Positions 15,760-23,678 are shown, counted from the stretch's first letter. The stretch: 36,810 nucleotides of DNA from Oscillospiraceae bacterium (GCA_009784445.1 WRBQ01000018.1:1-36810); one strand, 5' to 3'. Numbers and translations are program-made. Notes: generated by a model not told the origin, from the sequence alone.

Positions 15760-16737
15760 ATGAAAACGACCGTACAGCATTTGAGACAAGCCGAGCGCAT
15801 GCTTGAGCAACGCCGCAACGCCGCCGAACGTGAACAGCAGCGCCGGCGTGACTTAGCTTGTGCAAAAATCCCGGCTTTGGCGAAATTACAAAATGAGCTT
15901 GCGCAAACTGGGCAAGCCGTGGCCGCCGCCATCGGTGCCGGCAAAGATGCAGGGGAGTACATTGCCCTGCTGGCACAGCAAAACCTAGCCGCCCAAGCCG
16001 AGCAGGCTCAGCTGCTGCAAGCAAATGGCTTTGCTGCGGACTATTTGAAAGAACATCACACCTGCGATCAATGCCGCGACACCGGCTTTGTGCGCGGGCT
16101 GCGCTGTGGATGCTTCACACAGTTGTTGCAAGGCCTTGCGTTCGACCAGCTAAACATGAACACGCCGCTTGAACAATCGCGCTTTGATGCGTTTTCTCTA
16201 GACTATTATCCCGCCACGCCCGACGCAAACGGCACAATCCCCCGCAAAAAGATGGAGGGCATTCTGGCGCTGTGCCGAGAATATGCCATGAATTTTGGCA
16301 CAAGAAGCAAAAGTATGCTGTTTATGGGTGCCACGGGCTTGGGCAAAACGCACCTGTCCCTCGCCATTGCACAGCAGGTGATTGAAGCCGGCCACACGGT
16401 GATTTATGGCGCGGCGCAAAACCTGCTTGGCCGCATGGAACGCGAGCATTTTGCCGCATTCGGCGAAAAAACCAACGCAACTGAGCAAGCCTTGCTCAGC
16501 TGCGACCTGCTCATTCTCGACGACCTTGGTGCGGAATTTTCCACCAGCTTCACGCAGTCATGCATCTATAATCTCGTGAACACGCGGCTGATGGCCGGCA
16601 TGCCGATCATTATTAACACAAATCTTAGCCTCGCACAGCTCAACGAAAAATATGGCGAGCGCGTGATTTCGCGCATCATCGGCAACTACGATGTGCTGCG
16701 CTTTCTAGGCAACGACATCCGTCAAGCCAAAAAATAA
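15760..16737 (+). CDS. DnaC/DnaI-like helicase loader ATPase
   Basis: AAA+ ATPase of 325 residues, likely loading the replicative helicase. The N-terminal third is helical and charged, ending in a four-Cys cluster (CDQCRDTGFVRGLRCGCF, about 102-119) as in DnaI-type loaders. The ATPase core has Walker A GATGLGKTHLSLAIA and Walker B CDLLILDDLGAEF, with the sensor-like TRLMAGMPIIINTNLS. ATG 15760 is preferred, with AAAGGA 4-5 nt upstream. A GTG at 15745 lies inside repeat sequence. IstB-type transposition helpers share this ATPase, but no transposase is near and the Cys cluster favours DnaI. The gene may act with the DnaD-like protein at 10114-11067. Confidence 0.9.
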   Translation: MKTTVQHLRQAERMLEQRRNAAEREQQRRRDLACAKIPALAKLQNELAQTGQAVAAAIGAGKDAGEYIALLAQQNLAAQAEQAQLLQANGFAADYLKEHHTCDQCRDTGFVRGLRCGCFTQLLQGLAFDQLNMNTPLEQSRFDAFSLDYYPATPDANGTIPRKKMEGILALCREYAMNFGTRSKSMLFMGATGLGKTHLSLAIAQQVIEAGHTVIYGAAQNLLGRMEREHFAAFGEKTNATEQALLSCDLLILDDLGAEFSTSFTQSCIYNLVNTRLMAGMPIIINTNLSLAQLNEKYGERVISRIIGNYDVLRFLGNDIRQAKK

Positions 16738-16764
16738 AAAAGAAAACATAAAGGAGAAACAATC

Positions 16765-17181
16765 ATGACCAACCAACCCAAATTTTTTCTGTGCAAACAC
16801 TGCAACAACCTAATGCATCTCATCAACGCAAGCGGTGTGCCTGTGGTGTGCTGCGGCGAAACAATGGCCGAACTCATCGCCAACACGGTTGACGCCGCCG
16901 TAGAAAAACATCTGCCTATGGTGAAAGCTGCGCAGCAATGTGTCTGCGGCTGCACTTGCGGCAGTGCTTTGGCCATTGAAGTGGGCAGTGTGCACCACCC
17001 CATGCTGGCCGAGCATTATATCGACTTTCTCTATGTGCAAACCGAAAACGGCGGCAAATTGCATCGGCTGAGCGTTGGCGGCGAACCCACTGCTACCATC
17101 TGCTGTTGTGACGGCAAACCTGTGGCAGTGTATGCCTATTGCAACCTGCACGGCATGTGGAAGACTGACGACGTAGCGTAA
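16765..17181 (+). CDS. Desulfoferrodoxin-type superoxide reductase
   Basis: Iron enzyme of 138 residues that reduces superoxide to hydrogen peroxide without making oxygen, typical of anaerobes. The N-terminal desulforedoxin-like part has CKHCNN and VVCCGE, a possible four-Cys Fe centre. The catalytic domain has the expected iron ligands: His in EKHLP, HHPM, and the Cys and His of YCNLHGMWK. AAAGGAG precedes the ATG. The gene follows the helicase loader by 27 bp and may be cotranscribed. Its stop is followed 3 bp later by a copy of the module B palindrome. Confidence 0.93.
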   Translation: MTNQPKFFLCKHCNNLMHLINASGVPVVCCGETMAELIANTVDAAVEKHLPMVKAAQQCVCGCTCGSALAIEVGSVHHPMLAEHYIDFLYVQTENGGKLHRLSVGGEPTATICCCDGKPVAVYAYCNLHGMWKTDDVA

Positions 17182-17184
17182 GTT

Positions 17185-17235
17185 GTTCTTTTTTGCAAAA
17201 AAGAACCAAAAAACCTAGCCGCTTCGCGGTGGACG
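17185..17235. repeat. Dispersed repeat B, copy 2 (palindrome plus CCTAGCCGCTTCGCGG)
   Basis: A perfect 22-bp palindrome (GTTCTT, T-run, GCA, A-run, GAAC) is followed by CCAAAAAACCTAGCCGCTTC and GCGGTGGA, the same order as in 15586-15639. The T/A-rich palindrome could end transcription from either side. Confidence 0.88.
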
Positions 17236-17250
17236 ATTAACCAAATAGAA

Positions 17251-17290
17251 AAACCCCACTCCCTGCCACGCAGAGGGTGGGGTTTCATAC
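17251..17290 (-). terminator. Terminator of the amidase gene
   Basis: AAACCCCAC (17251-17259) pairs with GTGGGGTTT (17277-17285). On the minus strand the stem is followed by TTTTTCTATTT, so it suits the leftward transcript of 17360-20305. Confidence 0.8.
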
Positions 17291-17313
17291 ATAGTATAGT
17301 CTAGGTTTTTTTG

Positions 17314-17339
17314 ATTACTTTTTTTGCAAAAAAAGTAAT
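17314..17339. repeat. Isolated copy of the 24-bp module B palindrome
   Basis: Bases 17315-17338 are identical to the palindrome at 15586-15609, with one more pair of matching flanking bases. Here it lacks the CCTAGCCGCTTCGCGG part. It lies 21 bp after the amidase stop on the minus strand. Confidence 0.88.
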
Positions 17340-17359
17340 GCCTGCGCGGCGAGCGCACA

Positions 17360-20305
17360 TTACTGCACAGCTCGCAGATAGTCTGAAATGCCGTTGACGA
17401 TGGCCTGCGCGAGTGCGCGTTGATGCGTCGGGTTTTGCATGGCGCGGCCTTCGGTGAGGTGTGAGACAAAGCCGACTTCAATTAACACAGCGGGCATTTC
17501 TTCCACGCGGGTGACCAAGAAGGGGAAGTAGCGGTGGCGGCGGTCAATGCGGGTGCGCAGGGTGGCATAGTTTGAGAAGTTCGCGTTGGTGTAGATTTGG
17601 TCGCGCCAAGTGCGAACGAGGCGGTTGTGAATGGCTCGGGCAAGCGGCTCGCTGTTGGCACGATAGTAGAATGTCTCGGTGCCGTGCGCAGCAGAGCTGG
17701 TAGACGCATTGCCGTGAATGGAGATAAACATGTCTGCCTGGGTGCGGCGGGTGAAGGCCACACGTTGCGCTAGGCTCATGCCGGTGTCGCCGGTGCGGGT
17801 CATGTGCACGGTGGCGCCTGCAGCACGCAGCTGTTGTGCCACCATGTTGCTAATGGCCAAGTTAAACTGCGACTCAAAGCGCATGGTGGGGTGCGAGGCC
17901 GCAAACAGGGCGCCGGGGTCGCTACCGCCGTGGCCGGGGTCAAGAATAATCACTGCGCCGTTGAGCGTTGAAGGCGGACGGCGGTTAAAACGGAACACAA
18001 GCTGGTTGCCCTCCCACGATGCGCGATAGCCAAAGAAGCGGCCCGGCTGACGGAAGGTCAGATGCAGGGTAGCGGTGTTGTTGGCGGCGTTGGTGCTCCA
18101 GCGTGCAGCGGAGAACACGCTGCCGTCTAACCCAAAGTTGGTGCCTGTGGCGGCACTGGTGTGGAAGAACGTGATATTCAGCCCGGTGGCGGTGAAGCTT
18201 TGCACGCCCCAAGGTAGGCCGTTGTCGCCGTGCGCAGAGCTATAATTCTGGCCGACTAAATCAACATTAAAGGGAATGCGCCAGTCGATATCTAGCCGCA
18301 AGGTGAATGCGCCGCCGCTGGTGTTGCCGCTTGCGTGAATGCGATTGTTGGGCAGGCGGAAGCCGTGTTCGATGATGCGGGCGTCGTTGGCGTTCACGCG
18401 TTTGCCGCTGGCCAGCAGCAGGTGCGTGTTGTTGCTAATCACAGCTTGGCCAACAATATAGTCAAATGTGCCGCCCAGCAGGGGGCTTTGCCCCGGTTCG
18501 CTGCGGGTGTCAAGGGTAGCATTGCGGCGGGTTTCGGCAAAGCCAGCAGTGATCTCCACCATGCGTGCGGTGCCCAAACCATGGTTTTGCGCGGGTGTGC
18601 GCAGCTGGCCTTGCACCGGCGGCCGGGTAGTGGGCTGCTGTGTGGTTGGTGGTTGAGTGGGCGGTTGTATGGTGGTCGCATCCGGATCCGTGGTTGCGTC
18701 GGGGTCGGTTGTCGCATCCGGATCTGTCGTAGTGGGCGGAAGGGTGGGTGGTTCAGTTGTGGTCGTCGTGGTTGGCGGTGGAGGTGGTGGCGGCTGCGTC
18801 ACCGGTTGTGGTGTCACCACAATGAACGCACCGTTGCGCGTGGTGGTTAGCCCGCGATAGGTCACGGTATACACAATTGTGCCGGCATCAAATGCCTGTG
18901 TGCGTGAATCCGGCAGCGTGAATGTGCCCACAAAGGTGGTGAAGTTTTCGTCCAGTTCGCCGCGATAGTCGCCGTCGTCCATGGTGGCGCCCGGCCGCAA
19001 GGTAATGGTAGTGTTGCCCAAGCGCGCGGTTACGGTTGCGCCATCCATGGCCACAGCTGTCACCATCACGTGTGCGCCGCCGGGGCCCTCAAGCCGCCCG
19101 GTGGGGCTCACACTTTGCAGCAGCGTCACTTCATAGCGCACGTTGATCACATACGTCTGCCCGGCATGACGGAAGGTGAACACGTTCTCGCCCGCTTGCA
19201 GGGTTTGATTAAAGGAAAAGTCGCCGTTTTGGTTGCGCTGCACCGGTTGGTTGTTCAGCGTCAGCGGCAGCAGAGGATTGCTACCCCCAACAAAGTTGAG
19301 CACAGGTGCCTGCACGGTGATACTTTGCGTGGCACGCACGTTATCCACCGGCCGTTGCAGCGAAAACCCGCGTGTGAACACATCCATGTCCAAGTTGCCG
19401 GCAAAAAAATCGCTCAGCATTTGCGCAGTGCCGTTTTCGACAGGCACTTCGTTGGCCGCAAGCAGTGCCACGGGGCGCGGCATAATCTCTTGCAACGCGC
19501 TAAACAGGCCCAGCACTTCTTCGGCACTGCCAGTGGGCAGCGCTTGCCGCATGTCCACCATGGCGGTAATCAGTGTGTTTTCATCTTGGTCTTCTTGTTG
19601 CTGTGCCCAGTTGGCAAAGGTCTGCGCCTGTGCGGGCAGCACACCCACCAGCAGCTGCGCGTTATCCAGCTGGTGCGCCATGTCGGCGATGGTGTTTGCC
19701 TGCGCAAAGCTAGCCGCCTGCAACAACACCGGCAGATCAAGTTCGGCTTGCTCCAGCAAATCTTGCACATAACCGGCAAACTGCGTCAAATAGCTGCCAT
19801 CGGGGTCTTGCGCAATGTCTGCCAGCATGATGGCATCAAACGAGGTTTCGTTAATCAAGCGCGCAAGCCCTGCTTGTGTTTGCTGCAATATGCTTTGCGC
19901 AGGTGGCAGCAGCGTTAGCGTGCGGTGCACATTCAGCTCGCCAAGCATTTGTAATAGCTCTGTTGCCTGCGCCAGCTCGTTGGTGTCATATTGCTGCAGT
20001 GGTGGCAGCACCACTGAGCGAAAGCCGCGCTCAACCAGTTCTTGTGCGCTTTGCAATGCAAAGTTGGTCATCACGGCGGTGTATTCAGCTTGTTGCAGTG
20101 CGGGCTGCCATTGTGCGGCGGAAATCACCGGCACGGTTTGATCCACTTCTTGTGTCACCGCGGGCGGGTCTGCGGGCAGCACAGGCTGCTGCATGGTTAG
20201 GGTGGAGGAGTACACAAACACGAAAGTGCTCACCATGCCCAAAAAGAACATAGTCAGCACCGCCCCGGCGGCGATATTCCATTTTCGTTCACGTTTGCGT
20301 TGCAT
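17360..20305 (-). CDS. Large N-acetylmuramoyl-L-alanine amidase (Amidase_3), multi-domain, membrane-anchored
   Basis: Cell-wall hydrolase of 981 residues that cleaves the bond between muramic acid and the stem peptide. One N-terminal membrane helix (about 10-32) anchors it outside the cell. Residues about 55-300 form an alpha/beta region resembling a glycosidase-type TIM barrel, but I see no clear catalytic pair. A beta module like those in glucodextranases (about 322-390) and another beta region follow. Next come a Thr/Pro linker with DPDATT repeats (about 508-565) and an unassigned region (575-780). The C-terminal amidase has zinc ligands His792 (LDPGHGG), Glu811 and His864 (SIHGNA), and catalytic Glu943 (IEVGFVS). 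AGGGG precedes the start by 7 nt. A role in sporulation, germination or division is possible but not shown. Confidence 0.93.
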   Translation of the reverse strand: MQRKRERKWNIAAGAVLTMFFLGMVSTFVFVYSSTLTMQQPVLPADPPAVTQEVDQTVPVISAAQWQPALQQAEYTAVMTNFALQSAQELVERGFRSVVLPPLQQYDTNELAQATELLQMLGELNVHRTLTLLPPAQSILQQTQAGLARLINETSFDAIMLADIAQDPDGSYLTQFAGYVQDLLEQAELDLPVLLQAASFAQANTIADMAHQLDNAQLLVGVLPAQAQTFANWAQQQEDQDENTLITAMVDMRQALPTGSAEEVLGLFSALQEIMPRPVALLAANEVPVENGTAQMLSDFFAGNLDMDVFTRGFSLQRPVDNVRATQSITVQAPVLNFVGGSNPLLPLTLNNQPVQRNQNGDFSFNQTLQAGENVFTFRHAGQTYVINVRYEVTLLQSVSPTGRLEGPGGAHVMVTAVAMDGATVTARLGNTTITLRPGATMDDGDYRGELDENFTTFVGTFTLPDSRTQAFDAGTIVYTVTYRGLTTTRNGAFIVVTPQPVTQPPPPPPPTTTTTTEPPTLPPTTTDPDATTDPDATTDPDATTIQPPTQPPTTQQPTTRPPVQGQLRTPAQNHGLGTARMVEITAGFAETRRNATLDTRSEPGQSPLLGGTFDYIVGQAVISNNTHLLLASGKRVNANDARIIEHGFRLPNNRIHASGNTSGGAFTLRLDIDWRIPFNVDLVGQNYSSAHGDNGLPWGVQSFTATGLNITFFHTSAATGTNFGLDGSVFSAARWSTNAANNTATLHLTFRQPGRFFGYRASWEGNQLVFRFNRRPPSTLNGAVIILDPGHGGSDPGALFAASHPTMRFESQFNLAISNMVAQQLRAAGATVHMTRTGDTGMSLAQRVAFTRRTQADMFISIHGNASTSSAAHGTETFYYRANSEPLARAIHNRLVRTWRDQIYTNANFSNYATLRTRIDRRHRYFPFLVTRVEEMPAVLIEVGFVSHLTEGRAMQNPTHQRALAQAIVNGISDYLRAVQ

Positions 20306-20352
20306 TGTCCAGCCCCTGTCATGCGATGAATTACTAAAGTGTAGTTAGTAAC

Positions 20353-20382
20353 AGTATAGCATTTTACACAGGGCTTGGTCAA
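20353..20382 (-). promoter_or_regulatory. Promoter of the amidase gene
   Basis: On the minus strand TTGACC (20377-20382), 18 bp, TATACT (20353-20358) with extended TGC. The 150-bp gap to the HAD gene otherwise holds T-rich sequence with no gene. Confidence 0.8.
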
Positions 20383-20455
20383 TGATTTTTTCTTGGATTT
20401 TCTCTCTTGTTTCAGTTATTTCTTTGTTTTTTGGCGTTTTTTGCAAAAAAACATA

Positions 20456-21112
20456 TCATAAATTGACAAAATAATCCATTTTCTGCTCGTCAAATTCTAC
20501 TAAATGATAGTCAAATTCGCACAGCATGTCCTCCCAATCGTGCGTGTGTTCGTCCCACACGGCGCAGCCGCGCATGCCCGCCGCGTGAATGCCCGCAATG
20601 GTCTTGCGCACGTCCTCGAACACAATGCACTGCGTTGGCGGCACACCCAGTTTTTGCGCGGCGAGGAGATAGATATCCGGGAAGGTTTTGCCGCGCCGCA
20701 CTTCGTCTGCGCTGGTGAAGGCGTCAAACAAGTGGTGCACGCCATTGTTTTGCAGCACTGCGTGCATTACGTGGGTGGTGAGCGCCGTGGCCGTGGCGAG
20801 CTTTATATTTTGCGTTTTCAGTGCTTGCAAGAACTCACGCGCGCCGGGTTTTAGCTGCACGTGTTCGCGGTATTGCACAACGCTCAGCTCATTCCATTCC
20901 CGCATGATTTCTTCGGGCGACTCACGCAGCTCAAAACGAGCGATGGTATACTCTGCTGTTTCGCGAAAGGTCATGCCGTGAATGGTCTGGACGTAGTCGA
21001 CGGGCATGTCCATGCCGCGCGCGGCAAAAAACGCGCGGTCCACCTCTTGCCAAACCCACATGGAGTTCAGCAGGGTGCCGTCGAGGTCAAATATCGCGGC
21101 GGCAAAAGACAT
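20456..21112 (-). CDS. HAD-superfamily hydrolase (phosphatase, beta-phosphoglucomutase-like)
   Basis: Predicted cytosolic phosphatase or phosphomutase of 218 residues. Motif I is FDLDGTLLNS with nucleophile and acid Asp, motif II is TATALTT, the motif III lysine is in VRRGKTFPDIYLLAAQKLG, and motif IV is IVFEDVRKTI. The helical cap between motifs I and II fits subfamily IA. ATG 21112 lies 9 nt from AGGGGA; the GTG one codon earlier is less favoured. The substrate is not predictable. No strong promoter is seen upstream; the 5' side abuts the divergent toxin promoter at 21124-21152. Confidence 0.9.
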   Translation of the reverse strand: MSFAAAIFDLDGTLLNSMWVWQEVDRAFFAARGMDMPVDYVQTIHGMTFRETAEYTIARFELRESPEEIMREWNELSVVQYREHVQLKPGAREFLQALKTQNIKLATATALTTHVMHAVLQNNGVHHLFDAFTSADEVRRGKTFPDIYLLAAQKLGVPPTQCIVFEDVRKTIAGIHAAGMRGCAVWDEHTHDWEDMLCEFDYHLVEFDEQKMDYFVNL

Positions 21113-21123
21113 CACATTTCCCC

Positions 21124-21152
21124 TTGCATTTTTTTGGTATATGTTGTATAAT
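21124..21152 (+). promoter_or_regulatory. Promoter of the small hydrophobic peptide gene
   Basis: TTGCAT (21124-21129), 17 bp, TATAAT (21147-21152). Transcription should start near 21159, leaving a leader of about 56 nt for a 29-codon gene. Confidence 0.85.
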
Positions 21153-21184
21153 GTAGCTGGTGCTGCATGTAGCGGCGGTTTCTT

Positions 21185-21209
21185 CCTCGCTTCCGAAAGG
21201 AGGTGAGAG
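21185..21209 (+). promoter_or_regulatory. GAAA-loop hairpin hiding the ribosome binding site of the small peptide gene
   Basis: CCTCGCTTCC (21185-21194) can pair with GGAGGTGAG and the next G (21199-21209) around a GAAA loop, with one bulged A and two G-U pairs. The paired strand contains the whole GGAGGTG ribosome binding site, so initiation should be inhibited in this fold. Confidence 0.75.
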
Positions 21210-21214
21210 GTTTT

Positions 21215-21304
21215 ATGGATTATGAATTTCTCGTGTACTTACTGGTTCTGCTGGTGATGGCCACGCGTTACCTTAACTCCGGCGACCGTGTCGATAAGAA
21301 GTAA
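21215..21304 (+). CDS. Small hydrophobic peptide, candidate type I toxin
   Basis: Predicted membrane peptide of 29 residues: MDYEFLVYLLVLLVMATRYL followed by NSGDRVDKK. It has one hydrophobic helix of about 15 residues followed by a polar, charged tail, the shape of type I toxins such as Fst, TxpA and BsrG. The evidence for a real gene is a strong promoter 63 bp upstream, a very strong AAGGAGGTGAG ribosome binding site 8 nt before the ATG, and a hairpin right at the stop codon. A perfect-consensus promoter faces it from downstream. Membrane insertion and growth inhibition are inferences; no homologue was looked up. Confidence 0.78.
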   Translation: MDYEFLVYLLVLLVMATRYLNSGDRVDKK

Positions 21305-21335
21305 CCGCCCCTGAGAGTGACGACCTCGGGCGGTT
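21303..21335. terminator. Bidirectional terminator-like hairpin shared by toxin and antisense transcripts
   Basis: AACCGCCC (21303-21310) pairs with GGGCGGTT (21328-21335), and GAG/CTC extends the stem inside. It overlaps the toxin stop codon. T-runs are short on both sides (TTAGTTCTT on plus, TTACTTCTTAT on minus). Confidence 0.7.
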
Positions 21336-21401
21336 AGTTCTTCGCGTATTCCATTTTGCGAGGGCTAAGAGCTGCCATCTATCTCTGAGGCACTATTCTC
21401 G
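21303..21401 (-). ncRNA. Candidate antisense antitoxin RNA
   Basis: A minus-strand RNA of about 100 nt is expected from the promoter at 21408-21436. It would run into the 3' end of the toxin mRNA and stop at the shared hairpin. No reading frame with a ribosome binding site is visible in it. The toxin leader (21180-21194) and the DNA at 21338-21352 both read TTCTTC-N5-TTCC, so this RNA could also pair with the leader. That would mimic the two-site pairing of the par/Fst locus. The ends are estimates. Confidence 0.62.
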
Positions 21402-21407
21402 CTTTTC

Positions 21408-21436
21408 ATTATACCATTAAGATGCATGTTTGTCAA
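21408..21436 (-). promoter_or_regulatory. Perfect-consensus promoter facing the toxin gene
   Basis: On the minus strand TTGACA (21431-21436), exactly 17 bp, TATAAT (21408-21413) with extended TGG. There is no minus-strand protein gene before the toxin locus for it to serve, so an RNA product is the natural reading. Confidence 0.9.
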
Positions 21437-21453
21437 GCAGAAAGAAGGGTTCC

Positions 21454-22758
21454 ATGCGCAAAATTTTGGTGCGGGCGGCAGTTTCGCCCTTAGCAAACCA
21501 CGGCCCGTGGATGACTATCCAAAAGGATACCATTGCCACCAATACCGGCAATCTTATCTATCAAGCCAGCGTGTTTAAGATGCTCGACTGCGGTGACGTG
21601 CAAATTGACGCGCTCAAGACCTCACGTCCCACGGATTTTACCCCGCGTGAGGCCGCGCGCATCAACCGTGAGTATGATATGTTTGTCATCCCTCTGGCCA
21701 ACGCCTTTCGTGCATCCTTTGCGCCGGAGCTGGCTCGCATCACCAAGCTGGTGAACATGCTTAAAATCCCCTGCGTGGTGGTAGGCGTGGGCTTGCAGGC
21801 ACCCGTTAACGCAGACCCAGGCGCGACCTATCCCTTTGACAAAACCGTGCGGCAATTTGTGAAAGCCGTGCTGAAGAAATCCGCCATGCTTGGCCTGCGT
21901 GGCGAAATGACAGGCGACTATCTGGCCAATCTAGGCTTTACCGCGGAAAAAGATTTCACCGTCATCGGCTGTCCGTCCATGTTCATGCATGGTGCTGAAT
22001 TGCCCATGCGTGAAAAATTGCCGTTGACTGCCGAAAGTCCCGTGTGCATCAACGTGCGCAAAGGTTCGCCCAAAGCCTATGCACAGTTTATCGAAAACTG
22101 CCGCCAGCAGTTGCCCAATCACACCATCATCCCGCAAAATTTAGTGGACTTGAAGCGGCTATACTACGCAAAAACAGAGCTAGCAGACAAACACTACGCC
22201 GCCACACCAGACATGTACAACAGCGGCCGGGTAAAGATGTTCTGCAGCGTGCAGGCTTGGACAGACTACATTGCACAAACACAGTTTTGCTTCGGTCGGC
22301 GCATTCATGGTAACATCGCGGGCATTTTGGCAGGCACGCCAAGCTTCGTCTTTGCGCCCGACAGCCGCATCATTGAACTCGCGCGTTACCATGCCATTCC
22401 CCACATGCTGCTCAGTGATGTAACCCCGCAAACAGACATTTTCGAACTTTATGCAAGCGCGGATTACTCCGCCATGCAAACGCGCCATGCCGAAACGTTC
22501 GACCACTATGCGAACTTCCTGCAGAACAACGGCATCAAGCATGCCTATGAGCAGCCGCCGCCCTATCCCTTTGGCGAAAAAACCGCAGCCATTCGCTACA
22601 AGCCACCAGTTGAGGACGCTAACCACAAGCCCATGCTAAAACATTGGCGGCGCCTAGTTTGCGCAATCACCCCAGCAGTGAAGTCAATTTATAAAAAAGC
22701 GCAAACAACCAAACAAGCAATCAAACGCAAACGCAAGCAAAGGAGAAAACGCAAATGA
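21454..22758 (+). CDS. Polysaccharide pyruvyl transferase family protein
   Basis: Protein of 434 residues of the PS_pyruv_trans family (CsaB/WcaK-like), whose members add ketal-linked pyruvate from PEP to surface polysaccharides. Supporting signs are NTGNLIYQASVFKML near the start, IPCVVVGVGLQAP, ALFxLRGE-like LGLRGEMTGDYLANLGF, VIGCPSMFMHG, and FGRRIHGNIAGILAGTPSFV with the conserved RxHG. The last 30 or so residues are strongly basic (KQAIKRKRKQRRKRK), perhaps for membrane or acidic polymer contact. ATG 21454 has AAGAAGGG upstream. The stop overlaps the next start (ATGA). No other glycan genes are adjacent, so the acceptor is unknown. Confidence 0.88.
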   Translation: MRKILVRAAVSPLANHGPWMTIQKDTIATNTGNLIYQASVFKMLDCGDVQIDALKTSRPTDFTPREAARINREYDMFVIPLANAFRASFAPELARITKLVNMLKIPCVVVGVGLQAPVNADPGATYPFDKTVRQFVKAVLKKSAMLGLRGEMTGDYLANLGFTAEKDFTVIGCPSMFMHGAELPMREKLPLTAESPVCINVRKGSPKAYAQFIENCRQQLPNHTIIPQNLVDLKRLYYAKTELADKHYAATPDMYNSGRVKMFCSVQAWTDYIAQTQFCFGRRIHGNIAGILAGTPSFVFAPDSRIIELARYHAIPHMLLSDVTPQTDIFELYASADYSAMQTRHAETFDHYANFLQNNGIKHAYEQPPPYPFGEKTAAIRYKPPVEDANHKPMLKHWRRLVCAITPAVKSIYKKAQTTKQAIKRKRKQRRKRK

Positions 22759-23678
22759 AACACATCAATCTTGGCAGCACCGGCCTGCAAGTGCCCGCCG
22801 TGGCCGTGGGCTGCATGCGCATGAACTCGCTTGAGCTCGCCCAAGCCGCTGCATTCGTGCAAACCGCCCTCGAGCTGGGCATGAATTTCTTTGACCACGC
22901 AGACATCTACGGCGGGGGCAAGTGCGAGGAAATTTTCGCGCAGGCGATGGCCGACGGCAAGATCTCGCGTGACAAAATCATCCTGCAAAGCAAGTGCGGC
23001 ATTCGTGCCGGGCAATATGATTTTTCGCGCCAGCATATACTAACCAGTGTGGATGGTATTCTCAAACGCCTGCGCACAGATTACCTTGATGTGCTGCTGC
23101 TGCACCGGCCTGATGCCCTGTGTGAACCCGAAGAAGTTGTCGAGGCCTTCGATGCCCTGCACGCCGCCGGCAAAGTACGTCACTTTGGTGTGAGCAACCA
23201 CAATAGCATGCAACTGCAGCTGCTGCAAAAACATGTGCGGCAGCCCCTGCAAGTTAACCAGCTACAATTCGGGCTGGGTCATGCCTATCTAGTGGCGGCA
23301 GGCACGCACGTGAACATGAACCATCCCGCCTCGCCCGAGCGCGACGGCGGCGTGCTGGACTATTGCCGCCTGCATGATATCACGGTGCAGCCTTGGTCGC
23401 CATTCCAGTTTCGCTTTGACCAAGGCCGCGGCACCTTCATGGGCCACAAAGAATGGCCCGAGCTCAACGCAAAGCTCGATGAACTTGCGGTGAAATACAA
23501 CGCAGATGTCACGGCCATCGCCTTGGCTTGGGTGCTGCGCCACCCTGCAAAAATGCAGCCGGTGGTTGGCACGATGAACGTTGACAGGCTGCGCAGTTGC
23601 GCCAATGCCACGCAAGTTGATCTCACGCGTGAAGACTGGTATGCGCTTTATTTAGCAGCGGGTAATACACTGCCTTGA
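22755..23678 (+). CDS. Aldo/keto reductase (YdhF-like)
   Basis: NADPH-dependent oxidoreductase of 307 residues with an AKR TIM barrel. The catalytic tetrad is visible: Asp and Tyr in FFDHADIYGGGKCEE, Lys in ILQSKCGI, His in VLLLHRPD. HFGVSNHNSMQLQLL and the C-terminal IALAWVLRHPAKMQPVVGT, for cofactor binding, are also typical. Of the AKR groups the sequence most resembles YdhF. The start overlaps the pyruvyl transferase stop (ATGA), with AAAGGAG upstream, so the two are translationally coupled. The substrate is unknown. Confidence 0.93.
   Translation: MKHINLGSTGLQVPAVAVGCMRMNSLELAQAAAFVQTALELGMNFFDHADIYGGGKCEEIFAQAMADGKISRDKIILQSKCGIRAGQYDFSRQHILTSVDGILKRLRTDYLDVLLLHRPDALCEPEEVVEAFDALHAAGKVRHFGVSNHNSMQLQLLQKHVRQPLQVNQLQFGLGHAYLVAAGTHVNMNHPASPERDGGVLDYCRLHDITVQPWSPFQFRFDQGRGTFMGHKEWPELNAKLDELAVKYNADVTAIALAWVLRHPAKMQPVVGTMNVDRLRSCANATQVDLTREDWYALYLAAGNTLP

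Noticed and set aside
15760-16737. IstB transposition helper ATPase
   Set aside because: There is no transposase or terminal inverted repeat nearby, and the four-Cys cluster fits a DnaI-type loader better.
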